Shown piece after piece: positions 10,636 through 18,720 of a DNA stretch of 64,000 nucleotides. The notes beneath the pieces were generated by a model. The model was not told the DNA's origin. It did no database searches and saw only the letters and a list, made by a program, of their open reading frames with translations. Position 1 is the stretch's first letter. Every line of letters starts with the position of its first letter. The stretch comes from Pseudomonas sp. Ant30-3. GTDB taxonomy: Bacteria > Pseudomonadota > Gammaproteobacteria > Pseudomonadales > Pseudomonadaceae. The stretch is from contig NZ_JMCL01000025.1 in assembly GCF_000690905.1 (NCBI RefSeq), positions 98,014-162,013 of the forward strand, read 5' to 3'. Both the position numbers and the translations under genes were made by a program.

Positions 10636-12960
10636 ATGGACAGCATCAACAGCCGCATCGCCGAGGAACTCGGCGTACGCCCACAACAGGTCGAAGCGGC
10701 CGTCGCGCTACTCGATGAAGGCTCTACCGTTCCCTTCATCGCCCGTTACCGGAAGGAAGTGACCGGCAGCCTCGATGACATCCAGTTGCGTCATCTGGAA
10801 GAGCGCCTGCGCTATCTGCGAGAACTCGACGAACGGCGCATCAGCATCCTCGCCAGCATCAATGAGCAAGGCAAGCTGACCCCGCAACTCGAGCGCGACA
10901 TCAAGCTCGCCGACACTAAAACCCGCCTTGAAGACTTGTACCTGCCGTACAAACAGAAGCGCCGCACCAAGGGCCAGATCGCTCTTGAAGCCGGCCTCGG
11001 CGACCTGGCGGATGGCCTGTTCAACGACCCGACCCTGAGCCCGGAAACCGAAGCTGCGCGCTTCGTCAACGCCGAGAAAGCCGTGGCCGATGTGAAGGCC
11101 GCCCTCGAAGGCGCCAAATACATCCTCATGGAGCGTTTCGCCGAAGACGCGGGCCTGCTCGACAAATTGCGCAGCTATTTGAAGCAAGAAGCCACTTTGA
11201 GTGCCCGCGTGATTGCCGGCAAGGAAGAGGAAGGCGCCAAATTCCGCGACTATTTCGAACACGACGAACCGCTGAAAAGCATGCCGTCGCACCGCGCGCT
11301 GGCGATCTTCCGGGGTCGCAACGAAGGCATTCTGAGTTCCGCTCTGAAAATCGGAGATGAATTGCCCGGCACTATGCACCCGTGCGAAGGCATGATCGGT
11401 CAGCAGTTCGGCATTCAGAACCAGAACCGCGCCGCCGACAAATGGCTGGGCGAAGTAGTGCGCTGGACCTGGAAGGTCAAACTTTACACGCACCTTGAAA
11501 CCGACCTGCTCGGCGAACTGCGCGATGGCGCGGAAACCGAAGCGATCAACGTGTTCGCGCACAACCTGCACGACCTGTTGCTGTCGGCGCCGGCCGGCCC
11601 GCGCGCCACACTGGGCCTCGACCCGGGCCTGCGCACCGGCTGCAAGGTGGCGGTGGTCGATTCCACCGGCAAGTTGCTCGATCACGCCACAGTTTACCCG
11701 CACGTGCCGCACAACAAGTGGGACCAGACCCTCGCGATTCTGGCCGCTCTGTGCGCCAAGCACGCGGTGGACCTGATTGCGATCGGCAACGGTACCGCTA
11801 GCCGCGAAACCGACAAGCTTGCTGCTGAGCTGATCAAAAAGTACCCGGCGATGAAGATGACCAAAGTCATGGTCTCGGAGGCCGGCGCGTCGGTTTACTC
11901 GGCGTCGGAACTGGCGTCCAAGGAATTTCCGGACCTGGACGTGTCGATTCGTGGCGCGGTGTCGATTGCCCGTCGCTTGCAGGATCCACTCGCTGAGTTG
12001 GTGAAAATCGATCCGAAATCCATCGGTGTCGGCCAATATCAGCACGACGTCTCGCAGCTGAAACTGGCGCGCGGCCTTGACGCCGTGGTCGAGGATTGCG
12101 TGAACGCCGTCGGCGTCGATGTGAACACCGCCTCGGTGGCGCTGCTGGCGCGGATCTCCGGCCTCAACGCGACGCTGGCGCAGAACATCGTCAGCCACCG
12201 CGACGAACACGGCGCGTTCAAAACCCGTGCGGCGTTGAAAAAAGTTGCGCGTCTGGGCGAAAAAACCTTCGAACAGGCCGCAGGTTTCCTGCGCGTCATG
12301 AACGGCGACAATCCGCTGGATTCGTCGGCGGTTCACCCGGAAGCCTATCCGCTGGTACAGCGCATTGCCGCTGAAACCGATCGTGACATTCGCTCGCTGA
12401 TCGGCGACGCCGCGTTCCTCAAGCGCCTCGATCCGAAGAAGTACACCGACGAAACCTTCGGCCTGCCGACGGTTACCGACATCCTGCAAGAGCTGGAAAA
12501 ACCCGGTCGCGATCCGCGTCCCGAATTCAAGACTGCCGCGTTCCAGGAAGGCGTCGAAGAGCTCAAGGACCTGCAGCCGGGGATGATCCTCGAAGGCGTG
12601 GTGACCAACGTGACCAACTTCGGCGCATTCGTTGATATCGGCGTGCATCAGGACGGTTTGGTGCACATCTCCGCGCTTTCGGAGAAGTTTATCAAGGACC
12701 CTCGTGAAGCGGTGAAAGCCGGTGACGTGGTGAAAGTGAAGGTCATGGAAGTCGACATTCCGCGTAAACGCGTGGGCCTGTCGATGCGCATGAGCGACAC
12801 GCCGGGGGAGAAAATCGACGGTGCCCGTGGTGCGCGTCCCGGGTCGGCGCCACGCCAGTCCCAGAACACCGCACCGCGCAAGGAGACCGCCACTGCGGCG
12901 CCGGCCAATAACGCCATGGCTTCGCTGTTCGCCAACGCCAAACAGTTGAAGAAACGTTGA
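10636..12960 (+). CDS. tex: Transcription accessory protein Tex
   Basis: Tex is a conserved nucleic-acid-binding protein linked to transcription and stress survival. The 774-aa protein has the N-terminal Tex domain, a YqgF/RuvC-like fold ([17 protein letters not shown] near 328-344), helix-hairpin-helix motifs around 500-560 ([19 protein letters not shown]) and a C-terminal S1 domain at about 648-720 ([20 protein letters not shown]). A basic Ala/Pro-rich tail follows. The ATG at 10636 is used (AGGTGG just upstream). The stop codon overlaps the start of the thioesterase gene (TGATG), so the two are coupled. Confidence 0.97.
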   Translation: MDSINSRIAEELGVRPQQVEAAVALLDEGSTVPFIARYRKEVTGSLDDIQLRHLEERLRYLRELDERRISILASINEQGKLTPQLERDIKLADTKTRLEDLYLPYKQKRRTKGQIALEAGLGDLADGLFNDPTLSPETEAARFVNAEKAVADVKAALEGAKYILMERFAEDAGLLDKLRSYLKQEATLSARVIAGKEEEGAKFRDYFEHDEPLKSMPSHRALAIFRGRNEGILSSALKIGDELPGTMHPCEGMIGQQFGIQNQNRAADKWLGEVVRWTWKVKLYTHLETDLLGELRDGAETEAINVFAHNLHDLLLSAPAGPRATLGLDPGLRTGCKVAVVDSTGKLLDHATVYPHVPHNKWDQTLAILAALCAKHAVDLIAIGNGTASRETDKLAAELIKKYPAMKMTKVMVSEAGASVYSASELASKEFPDLDVSIRGAVSIARRLQDPLAELVKIDPKSIGVGQYQHDVSQLKLARGLDAVVEDCVNAVGVDVNTASVALLARISGLNATLAQNIVSHRDEHGAFKTRAALKKVARLGEKTFEQAAGFLRVMNGDNPLDSSAVHPEAYPLVQRIAAETDRDIRSLIGDAAFLKRLDPKKYTDETFGLPTVTDILQELEKPGRDPRPEFKTAAFQEGVEELKDLQPGMILEGVVTNVTNFGAFVDIGVHQDGLVHISALSEKFIKDPREAVKAGDVVKVKVMEVDIPRKRVGLSMRMSDTPGEKIDGARGARPGSAPRQSQNTAPRKETATAAPANNAMASLFANAKQLKKR

Positions 12961-13343
12961 TGGACATTCCTGCCGGCCTGACCGAAAGCGCGTATTTCAA
13001 GCTACTGGGCTGTCGCTTGCACAGCCTGGATACCGGGGTGGCGCAAGTCGCCCTGGCGTTGGCGCCTGAACTGCGCAATCGCGGCGGCAAGCTGCACGGC
13101 GGGGCATTGTTCAGTCTGGTGGACATCGCCATGGGGTTGGCCTGTTCCAGCTCCCACGGCTTTGACCAGCAGAGTGCGACCATCGAATGCAAGATCAACT
13201 ATATTCGCGCCGTTTCAGACGGTGAAGTGATGTGCACGGCGCGGGTGATTCACCCGGGTCGGCGCACGCTGGTGGTCGAAGCCGAGGTGATGCAGGGCGA
13301 AAAACTTGTCGCAAAAGCACAAGGCACGTTCGCAGTCCTATAG
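12960..13343 (+). CDS. PaaI/YdiI-type hotdog thioesterase
   Basis: This 127-aa single-domain hotdog protein should hydrolyse acyl-CoA thioesters in the cytoplasm. The key segment is GGKLHGGALFSLVDIAMGLA (about 42-61), where the HGG turn and the following acidic residue form the active site of the PaaI family. TIECKINYIRAV is the second conserved strand. Its start overlaps the tex stop by one base. The acyl substrate cannot be predicted. Synteny tex-thioesterase-gshA is conserved in pseudomonads. Confidence 0.88.
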   Translation: MDIPAGLTESAYFKLLGCRLHSLDTGVAQVALALAPELRNRGGKLHGGALFSLVDIAMGLACSSSHGFDQQSATIECKINYIRAVSDGEVMCTARVIHPGRRTLVVEAEVMQGEKLVAKAQGTFAVL

Positions 13344-13413
13344 CGAGATGCCATGGATTTGGGTTAATTTCAGCGCTGTGGCCACATCGCCGAGATTGCC
13401 TGTGTGAAGTGAC

Positions 13414-13528
13414 TGTGGTGAGGGGGCTCGCCCCCGTTCGAGTGCGTAGCACTCGCAAGATTTTAGGGATCACCAGAGATTTTGGGGCTGCTCCGCGGCC
13501 CAACGGGGGCAAGCCCCCTCGCCACAGG
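13414..13528. repeat. REPIN between the thioesterase gene and gshA
   Basis: CTGTGGTGAGGGGGCTCGCC at the left and GGGGGCAAGCCCCCTCGCCA at the right are inverted mates with a variable middle. The 310-bp gap around it (13344-13653) shows no gene; the gshA promoter should lie between this REPIN and 13654. Confidence 0.88.
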
Positions 13529-13653
13529 TCGCTCCTGCAGGGCTTGCGGTGGTCAGTGCAAAAACCAGGCGAAAACGCCAGTTTTAACTTCACCCTTGTA
13601 GACCGTCTTGCCCACCCCCATATTGGGGCGACTGACGCGTGAAGGAATCCAAC

Positions 13654-15237
13654 TTGAGCGAACTTCTCAACCGCCGCCTGGCTCTGCTCGGCGAGCGCGC
13701 TAACCTCTCTCTGCTCGAGCAGTGTCTTCACGGTATCGAACGTGAATGCCTGCGCGTAACCGGCGAAGGTCGCCTGGCGCAAACGCCGCACCCGGAAGAA
13801 TTGGGTTCCGCGCTGACCAACGAACAAATCACCACCGACTATTCCGAGTCGCTGCTGGAGTTCATCACGCCTGCCCTGCCCGACCCGGCAGACACGCTGG
13901 CGAGCCTGGACAAGATTCACCGCTTTGCCTACAGCAAGCTCGGCACCGAGTACCTGTGGAGTCCATCGATGCCGTGTCCGTTGCCGGCCGAGGCGGACAT
14001 CCCGATCGCCTATTACGGCACCTCCAACATCGGTCAGCTCAAGTATGTGTATCGCAAGGGCCTGGCCCTGCGCTACGGCAAGACCATGCAATGCATCGCC
14101 GGCATTCACTACAACTTTTCCCTGCCGGAAAAGCTCTGGCCGCTGCTCAAAGAATCCGAAGGGTTCGTTGGTACCGACCGCGATTATCAGTCGTCGGCCT
14201 ACATCGCGCTGATCCGTAATTTCCGTCGTTATAGCTGGCTGCTGATGTACCTGTTCGGTGCGTCACCAGCGCTGGACGCAGGTTTCCTGCGCGGCCGTTC
14301 GCATCAGTTGGAACAACTGGACCCGGACACCTTGTATCTGCCCTACGCAACCAGTTTGCGCATGAGCGATCTGGGTTACCAGAGCAACGCCCAGGCCGGT
14401 TTGACGCCGTGCTACAACGATCTCACCAGTTACACCGACAGCCTGCGTAAAGCCGTGGCCACGCCGTATGCACCGTACGTTGAAATCGGTACGCATCAGG
14501 ACGGTGAGTGGGTTCAGCTCAACACCAACATCCTGCAAATCGAAAACGAGTACTACTCCAACATTCGCCCCAAGCGCGTGACCTACACCGGCGAGCGGCC
14601 CATTCAGGCGTTGGTCTCTCGTGGCATTCAGTACGTCGAAGTGCGTTGCCTGGACATCAACCCGTTCCTGCCGATGGGCATTGACCTCACCGAGTCGCGA
14701 TTCCTCGATGCATTTCTGTTGTACTGCGCGTTCAATGACAGCCCGCTGCTGACCAACGATTCCTGCAGCAACGCGACCTCGAACTTCCTCAGCGTGGTCA
14801 AGGAAGGTCGCCGTCCGGGCCTGCAATTGCAGCGCGACGGTCAGCCGGTCGACTTGAAGGAGTGGGCAGCAGAACTGCTGGAGCAAATCGCCCCGCTGGC
14901 GGCATTGCTGGATCAGAGCCATGGCGGCGAGAATCATAGCCAGGCGCTCGATGCACAATTGGCCAAGGTCAAGGATCCCTCGCTGACGCCTTCCGCTCAG
15001 GTATTGGCGGCGATGGCGGAGCACAAGGAAAGCTTCAGCCAGTTCTCCCTGCGTCAGAGCCAGGCGCATGCCGAGTTCTTCCGCAGCGAGCCGTTGAGTG
15101 GCGAAGACCAGGCGAACTTTGAAGAGCGGGCGCGTGCGTCGCTGGTTGAGCAAGTGGAGATTGAGCGCAACGAAGTGGGTGATTTCGATGTGTTTGTCGG
15201 GTCGTACCAGGCGAGTATTCTGGCGATCAGTAACTAG
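13654..15237 (+). CDS. gshA: Glutamate-cysteine ligase (type I)
   Basis: GshA makes gamma-glutamylcysteine, the first and rate-limiting step of glutathione synthesis. The 527-aa protein has the proteobacterial type I layout: [19 protein letters not shown] near the N-terminus, the acidic metal/glutamate region [13 protein letters not shown] and the later segments [12 protein letters not shown] and [10 protein letters not shown]. The start is taken at TTG 13654 (protein [12 protein letters not shown]) because GAAGGA sits 7 bases upstream and homologues begin here. A GTG five codons upstream is inside that binding site. It is probably transcribed alone. Confidence 0.95.
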   Translation: MSELLNRRLALLGERANLSLLEQCLHGIERECLRVTGEGRLAQTPHPEELGSALTNEQITTDYSESLLEFITPALPDPADTLASLDKIHRFAYSKLGTEYLWSPSMPCPLPAEADIPIAYYGTSNIGQLKYVYRKGLALRYGKTMQCIAGIHYNFSLPEKLWPLLKESEGFVGTDRDYQSSAYIALIRNFRRYSWLLMYLFGASPALDAGFLRGRSHQLEQLDPDTLYLPYATSLRMSDLGYQSNAQAGLTPCYNDLTSYTDSLRKAVATPYAPYVEIGTHQDGEWVQLNTNILQIENEYYSNIRPKRVTYTGERPIQALVSRGIQYVEVRCLDINPFLPMGIDLTESRFLDAFLLYCAFNDSPLLTNDSCSNATSNFLSVVKEGRRPGLQLQRDGQPVDLKEWAAELLEQIAPLAALLDQSHGGENHSQALDAQLAKVKDPSLTPSAQVLAAMAEHKESFSQFSLRQSQAHAEFFRSEPLSGEDQANFEERARASLVEQVEIERNEVGDFDVFVGSYQASILAISN

Positions 15238-15260
15238 CGTTGGCGGGCCTGCGGACGTTA

Positions 15261-15348
15261 ATCGCCAGCAAGCCTGCCCTTACAGATTCGGGGATGACGC
15301 AAGCTCCCCGTGTTACACAAAACCTGTAGGAGACGGCTTGCTGGCGAT
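15261..15348. repeat. REPIN between gshA and the aldo-keto reductase gene
   Basis: ATCGCCAGCAAGCCTGCCCT and the inverted mate AGACGGCTTGCTGGCGAT enclose a short GC-rich hairpin. It lies between convergent genes. Confidence 0.85.
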
Positions 15349-15374
15349 GCGGTCCGCTGGACTGTCTGAAAACG

Positions 15375-16412
15375 CTATTCAGCCGTCGACGGTTTCTCCC
15401 ACAGATTAATCCCGCCTTCCTGGGCAAACCGGTCAATCTCTGCCAGCTCCTCAGGGCTAAAGCTCAGATTCTTCAACGCGCCGACGTTTTCGATAATCTG
15501 CTCGGGCCGGCTCGCGCCGATCAGTGCCGACGTGACGCGCGGATCACGCAGCGTCCACGCCAGCGCCAATTGCGCCAGGCTTTGCCCGCGCCGCTTGGCG
15601 ATCTCGTTCAACGCACGCACATGTTCAATGTTGGCCTCGGACAAATGCGCAGCCTGCAGAGAACCACCCCCAGGGCGATTTACCCGCGCATCCGCCGGCA
15701 CACCATTGAGGTATTTGTCGGTCAACAAACCTTGAGCCAGCGGCGTGAAGGCGATCACGCCGGTGCCGAGCTCTTCAGTCGTATCCAGCAAATCCTTCTC
15801 AACCCAACGATTGAGCAGGTTGTACGCCGGCTGGTGAATCAGCAACGGCACTTTCCACTCTTTCAACAACGCGGCCATTTCTCGGGTTTTCACGCCGGAA
15901 TAGGACGAGATGCCGATGTACAACGCCTTGCCCTGCTGCACAGCGGTGGCCAGTGCGCTGGCGGTTTCTTCCAGTGGCGTGTCGGGGTCGAAGCGGTGCG
16001 AGTAGAAAATATCCACGTAGTCCAGGCCCAGACGCTGCAGGCTCTGGTCGAGGCTGGCCAGCACGTACTTGCGCGATCCGCCGCCCTGGCCGTAAGGACC
16101 GGGCCACATGTCCCAACCGGCCTTGCTGGAGATGATCAGTTCGTCACGATACTGCTTGAAGTCTTCGCGCAGCAAACGGCCGAAGTTGATCTCGGCGCTA
16201 CCGTACGGCGGGCCATAGTTGTTGGCGAGGTCAAAATGGTTGATGCCCAGATCGAACGCGGTGCGCAGCAGCGAGCGCTGGGTGTCGATCGGCGTGCTGT
16301 CGCCGAAGTTGTGCCACAGGCCCAGCGACAGTGCCGGCAGCACCAGACCGCTGCGACCGACGCGGCGGTAAGGAATGGAGTCGTAGCGGTTCTCGGCAGC
16401 GGTGTAGGTCAT
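15375..16412 (-). CDS. mgrA: Aldo-keto reductase, YghZ/L-glyceraldehyde 3-phosphate reductase type
   Basis: This 345-aa cytoplasmic NADPH-dependent (beta/alpha)8 reductase has the catalytic tetrad in FDLANNYGPPYGSAE (Asp, Tyr), the Lys of IISSKAGW and the His of FYSHRFD. It begins MTYTAAENRYDSIPYRRVGRSGL and has the C-terminal cofactor loop SALIGASRPEQI. The length and the WPGPYGQGGGSRKY insertion fit the E. coli YghZ/MgrA group, which reduces L-glyceraldehyde 3-phosphate and methylglyoxal. The gene converges on gshA and has a REP just upstream. Confidence 0.9.
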   Translation of the reverse strand: MTYTAAENRYDSIPYRRVGRSGLVLPALSLGLWHNFGDSTPIDTQRSLLRTAFDLGINHFDLANNYGPPYGSAEINFGRLLREDFKQYRDELIISSKAGWDMWPGPYGQGGGSRKYVLASLDQSLQRLGLDYVDIFYSHRFDPDTPLEETASALATAVQQGKALYIGISSYSGVKTREMAALLKEWKVPLLIHQPAYNLLNRWVEKDLLDTTEELGTGVIAFTPLAQGLLTDKYLNGVPADARVNRPGGGSLQAAHLSEANIEHVRALNEIAKRRGQSLAQLALAWTLRDPRVTSALIGASRPEQIIENVGALKNLSFSPEELAEIDRFAQEGGINLWEKPSTAE

Positions 16413-16462
16413 CGAATCCTCTCTTGTGAGTCTTATCTGAAACTTGAAGGTCGTGCCGACCT

Positions 16463-16490
16463 TATCGCGAGCAGGCTCGCTCCTGCAGGA
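16463..16490. repeat. Single REP element
   Basis: TATCGCGAGCAGGCTCGCTC followed by CTGCAGGA is a lone REP of the GCGAGCAGGCTCGC subtype, between hicB and mgrA. Confidence 0.75.
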
Positions 16491-16496
16491 TATGCG

Positions 16497-16898
16497 TCAG
16501 GCCGACAACTCGCGCAAGGCCGCGGCGGCCAAAAAGCCGGATCTTGAGGTGTAGCGTTGATCCCGTCTGACAGTCTGATCTATGCGCTCCAGCAACTGCT
16601 CAGGCAGTGTCGCGTTGAAGCGCACCGATTTGCCGAAGTAAGGTGTGATGTCGAAATCTACAACACCCCAGACACCACCTGAGTAATCCGGATTATCGAG
16701 GTGAGCATCAATTTCACGCACTTGCGGCAGTGGCTCGCCATCCGCGACCAGACCTTCATAGTGAAGAGACAGCGCTTCTTTGACATTTTCAAATGCTTGC
16801 GCGACGGTACTGCCTGCGGAGAAGCAACCCGGTACATCCGGGATAATCACTCCATATTCAGAGTCGGCATCCTTATGCAGAACGACCGGAAATTTCAT
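16497..16898 (-). CDS. hicB: HicB-family antitoxin
   Basis: The 133-aa protein has the HicB N-terminal fold (about residues 1-65, YGVIIPDVPGCFSAGSTVAQA, with the typical DVPGC and later EALSLHYEG). A C-terminal ribbon-helix-helix DNA-binding part follows (SVRFNATLPEQLLERIDQTV...YTSRSGFLAAAALREL). It should bind and inhibit HicA and repress its own operon. It lies 58 bp downstream of hicA on the same strand, the usual toxin-first order. Confidence 0.9.
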   Translation of the reverse strand: MKFPVVLHKDADSEYGVIIPDVPGCFSAGSTVAQAFENVKEALSLHYEGLVADGEPLPQVREIDAHLDNPDYSGGVWGVVDFDITPYFGKSVRFNATLPEQLLERIDQTVRRDQRYTSRSGFLAAAALRELSA

Positions 16899-16956
16899 TT
16901 CGGAGCATCCTTCCTGTGATGTGGCCTTCTAAAGAACCCTTTGGTAGTGTGAGGTC

Positions 16957-17139
16957 TCATTTCAAACCTGCCTGCTTCAATATGCTGTTGATCGTCCCTT
17001 TCGGAAGGTCGGCATCGGGGTGCTTAATCGTTACCCGACCCGTCTTGCAATGATGTTTGTATTGGTGGTGGCTACCCTTCACCGCTACCAGATACCAACC
17101 ATCGTCCTCGATCATCCTGATCATCTCCCGACTTCGCAT
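16957..17139 (-). CDS. hicA: HicA-family mRNA interferase toxin
   Basis: This 60-aa basic protein of double-stranded-RNA-binding-like fold has the HicA signature: MIRMIEDDGWYLVAVKGSHH with the catalytic His in GSHHQYKH (around residues 24-31), then the conserved tail VTIKHPDADLPKGTINSILK. It cleaves mRNA when free of HicB. The start is the ATG at 17137-17139; an upstream in-frame TTG/CTG-type extension is not typical of HicA. The cassette is a small accessory insertion between mgrA and the SDR gene. Confidence 0.92.
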   Translation of the reverse strand: MRSREMIRMIEDDGWYLVAVKGSHHQYKHHCKTGRVTIKHPDADLPKGTINSILKQAGLK

Positions 17140-17195
17140 AATCCTCGTCCCAGTGGCCAGCAATCTGCTGAGCACCTTACGCGAAGTAGTCGCGT

Positions 17196-17223
17196 TCTAT
17201 ACACACCATACACACACTGTTAA
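17196..17223 (-). promoter_or_regulatory. Putative hicAB promoter with direct repeats in the spacer
   Basis: On the reverse strand TTAACA, 16 bases, then TATAGA form a sigma-70-like promoter 57 bp before the hicA start. The spacer holds two copies of GTGTGTAT with a 9-bp period (forward-strand ATACACAC at 17199-17206 and 17208-17215). These are candidate HicB operator half-sites. Confidence 0.5.
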
Positions 17224-17427
17224 ATATTAGCGTAAAGCCATCGCATTGCATTTTTCCGGGACCGGCGGCGGCTGCATTCTCTCTGCATAAGCATCGCTTT
17301 TGCTTGCTTTCAGATTGTGCAGATGCTCAATTTTTAAGCATTCCAGGAGGCCAGCATCTGTATCGACCGCATTAAACATGTGACTCTGATTCCACCGCCT
17401 GACCATAACCTCCAAGGAGTCACCGTC

Positions 17428-18168
17428 ATGACAAACCGGATTTCGAAAGTCGCTCTCGTCACCGGCGCTTCTCGCGGCATCGGTGCTGTAATCGCCAGGC
17501 AACTGGCCAGCGACGGTTTCTCCGTCGCCATCAATTACGCCAGCAGTGCGACCGAGGCAGCTCGATTGGCGGTTGAGCTGCAGAAGGCGGGACATCAAGC
17601 CATCGCGGTCAAGGCTGACGTGGCCAGCGCGGAAGATGTGCGGCGAATGTTCGATGAAATCGAAGCGCAACTGGGCAAGGTCGACGTACTGGTGAACAAC
17701 GCTGGCATTCTTAAAGTCATGCCGCTGGCGCAACACAGCGACGAGCTGTTCGATCAGACCTTCAATATCCATGCACGGGGCACTTTCAACACGATGCGTG
17801 AAGCGGCCACTCGCCTGAACGACGGCGGCCGGATCATCAATTTTTCCAGCAGCACGGTGGGTTTGAATCTGCCAGGTTACGCGGTGTACATCGCCAGCAA
17901 GGCTGCGGTTGAATCGCTGACGCAGGTGTTCGCCAAGGAGATGCGCGGGCGCAACATCACCGTTAACGCAGTGGCACCGGGGCCGGTGGCGACTGAGCTG
18001 TTTCTGCACGGCAAAAGTGAGGAGCATATCCAGAACTTCGCCAGGATGCCGCCACTGGAGCGTTTGGGTCAGCCGGAGGATATTGCGCGAGTGGTGTCGT
18101 TTCTGGCGGGACCGGATTCGGAATGGATCAACGGGCAGATTCTGCGGGCGAATGGGGGGTTGGTTTAA
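17428..18168 (+). CDS. Short-chain dehydrogenase/reductase
   Basis: The 246-aa classical SDR has the NADP-binding TGASRGIG (residues 11-18), NNAG, a catalytic Ser in INFSSST, YxxxK as YIASK, and the C-terminal signature NGQILRANGGLV. The ATG at 17428 is chosen for the AAGGAG at 17413-17418. Soluble, cytoplasmic. It resembles the FabG-like SDRs that act on small carbonyls or steroids, and the substrate cannot be stated. No operon partner: hicA is divergent and the next gene is separated by a REPIN. Confidence 0.9.
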   Translation: MTNRISKVALVTGASRGIGAVIARQLASDGFSVAINYASSATEAARLAVELQKAGHQAIAVKADVASAEDVRRMFDEIEAQLGKVDVLVNNAGILKVMPLAQHSDELFDQTFNIHARGTFNTMREAATRLNDGGRIINFSSSTVGLNLPGYAVYIASKAAVESLTQVFAKEMRGRNITVNAVAPGPVATELFLHGKSEEHIQNFARMPPLERLGQPEDIARVVSFLAGPDSEWINGQILRANGGLV

Positions 18169-18217
18169 GGATAGCGGTGACTATGCTCAATAAGCAGCAA
18201 GGACACCGAGGTGACCC

Positions 18218-18301
18218 TATCGCGAGCAGGCTCGCTCCCACAAATGACCGAGCTCTCATCCAGCAAGGCGGTTGGATGTGGGAGCGAGCCTGCTCGCGAT
18301 G
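18218..18301. repeat. REPIN between the SDR gene and the small membrane protein gene
   Basis: TATCGCGAGCAGGCTCGCTC and the mate GGAGCGAGCCTGCTCGCGAT form a clean inverted pair around a GAGCTC-centred middle. Confidence 0.9.
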
Positions 18302-18342
18302 GCTGCCTCAAAAGCAATGCATACCGGACGGGTAGACTCACT

Positions 18343-18606
18343 ATGCACACCACCATCATCATCACCTTCGGCCTGATCCTCCTCGCCCTGATGCTGTTCA
18401 TCGGCGAGAAAATCGGCTTCAGCCGCCACACGCTGACCTACAGCTTCATCATCCTGTGGCTGGCGCTGACGATGATCAACGGTGCCATCGGCGTAGTCAC
18501 CGCCGGCCAGTCCGTGACCACGGAATTGGTGGTCGGCAGTGTCGTGTTCGGCATTCCGGTGGCGTCGCTGGTGCTGTTCATGGTGTTCTCGGAAGAGCTT
18601 CAGTGA
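18343..18606 (+). CDS. Small inner-membrane protein of unknown function
   Basis: The 87-aa very hydrophobic protein has three predicted transmembrane helices (about residues 3-20, 30-53 and 58-82). No catalytic motif is seen. It starts at ATG 18343 with only a weak GGTAG upstream. The family is not recognised. It precedes the RHS gene by 114 bp on the same strand, but the RHS gene has its own shared upstream element, so co-transcription is uncertain. Confidence 0.65.
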   Translation: MHTTIIITFGLILLALMLFIGEKIGFSRHTLTYSFIILWLALTMINGAIGVVTAGQSVTTELVVGSVVFGIPVASLVLFMVFSEELQ

Positions 18607-18634
18607 TACTCAAGTCAAGGAGTGGGCGAACAAA

Positions 18635-18654
18635 CTGTTACTTCTTACAGTATC
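18635..18654 (+). promoter_or_regulatory. 20-bp element shared with the other RHS gene
   Basis: CTGTTACTTCTTACAGTATC is found here, 66 bp before the RHS start, and again in the same orientation before the RHS gene on the reverse strand at 39380-39399. The left 16 bases form an imperfect palindrome (TGTTA...TTACA), as in a dimeric repressor or activator site. The surrounding sequences differ. Confidence 0.6.
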
Positions 18655-18720
18655 CCGAGCATGCAGAATCCCTCACTTTCAGCTTGATGAGTGGGGTACG
18701 AATGAGTATGGAGTACTGCA

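Noticed and set aside
10708..12666. Long reverse open frame (652 codons) opposite tex
   Set aside because: Composition is typical of an antisense shadow (rich in Arg, His, Gln, Val), and tex is unquestionably the coding strand.
17227..18027. Reverse open frame opposite the SDR gene
   Set aside because: The SDR has all catalytic motifs on the forward strand.
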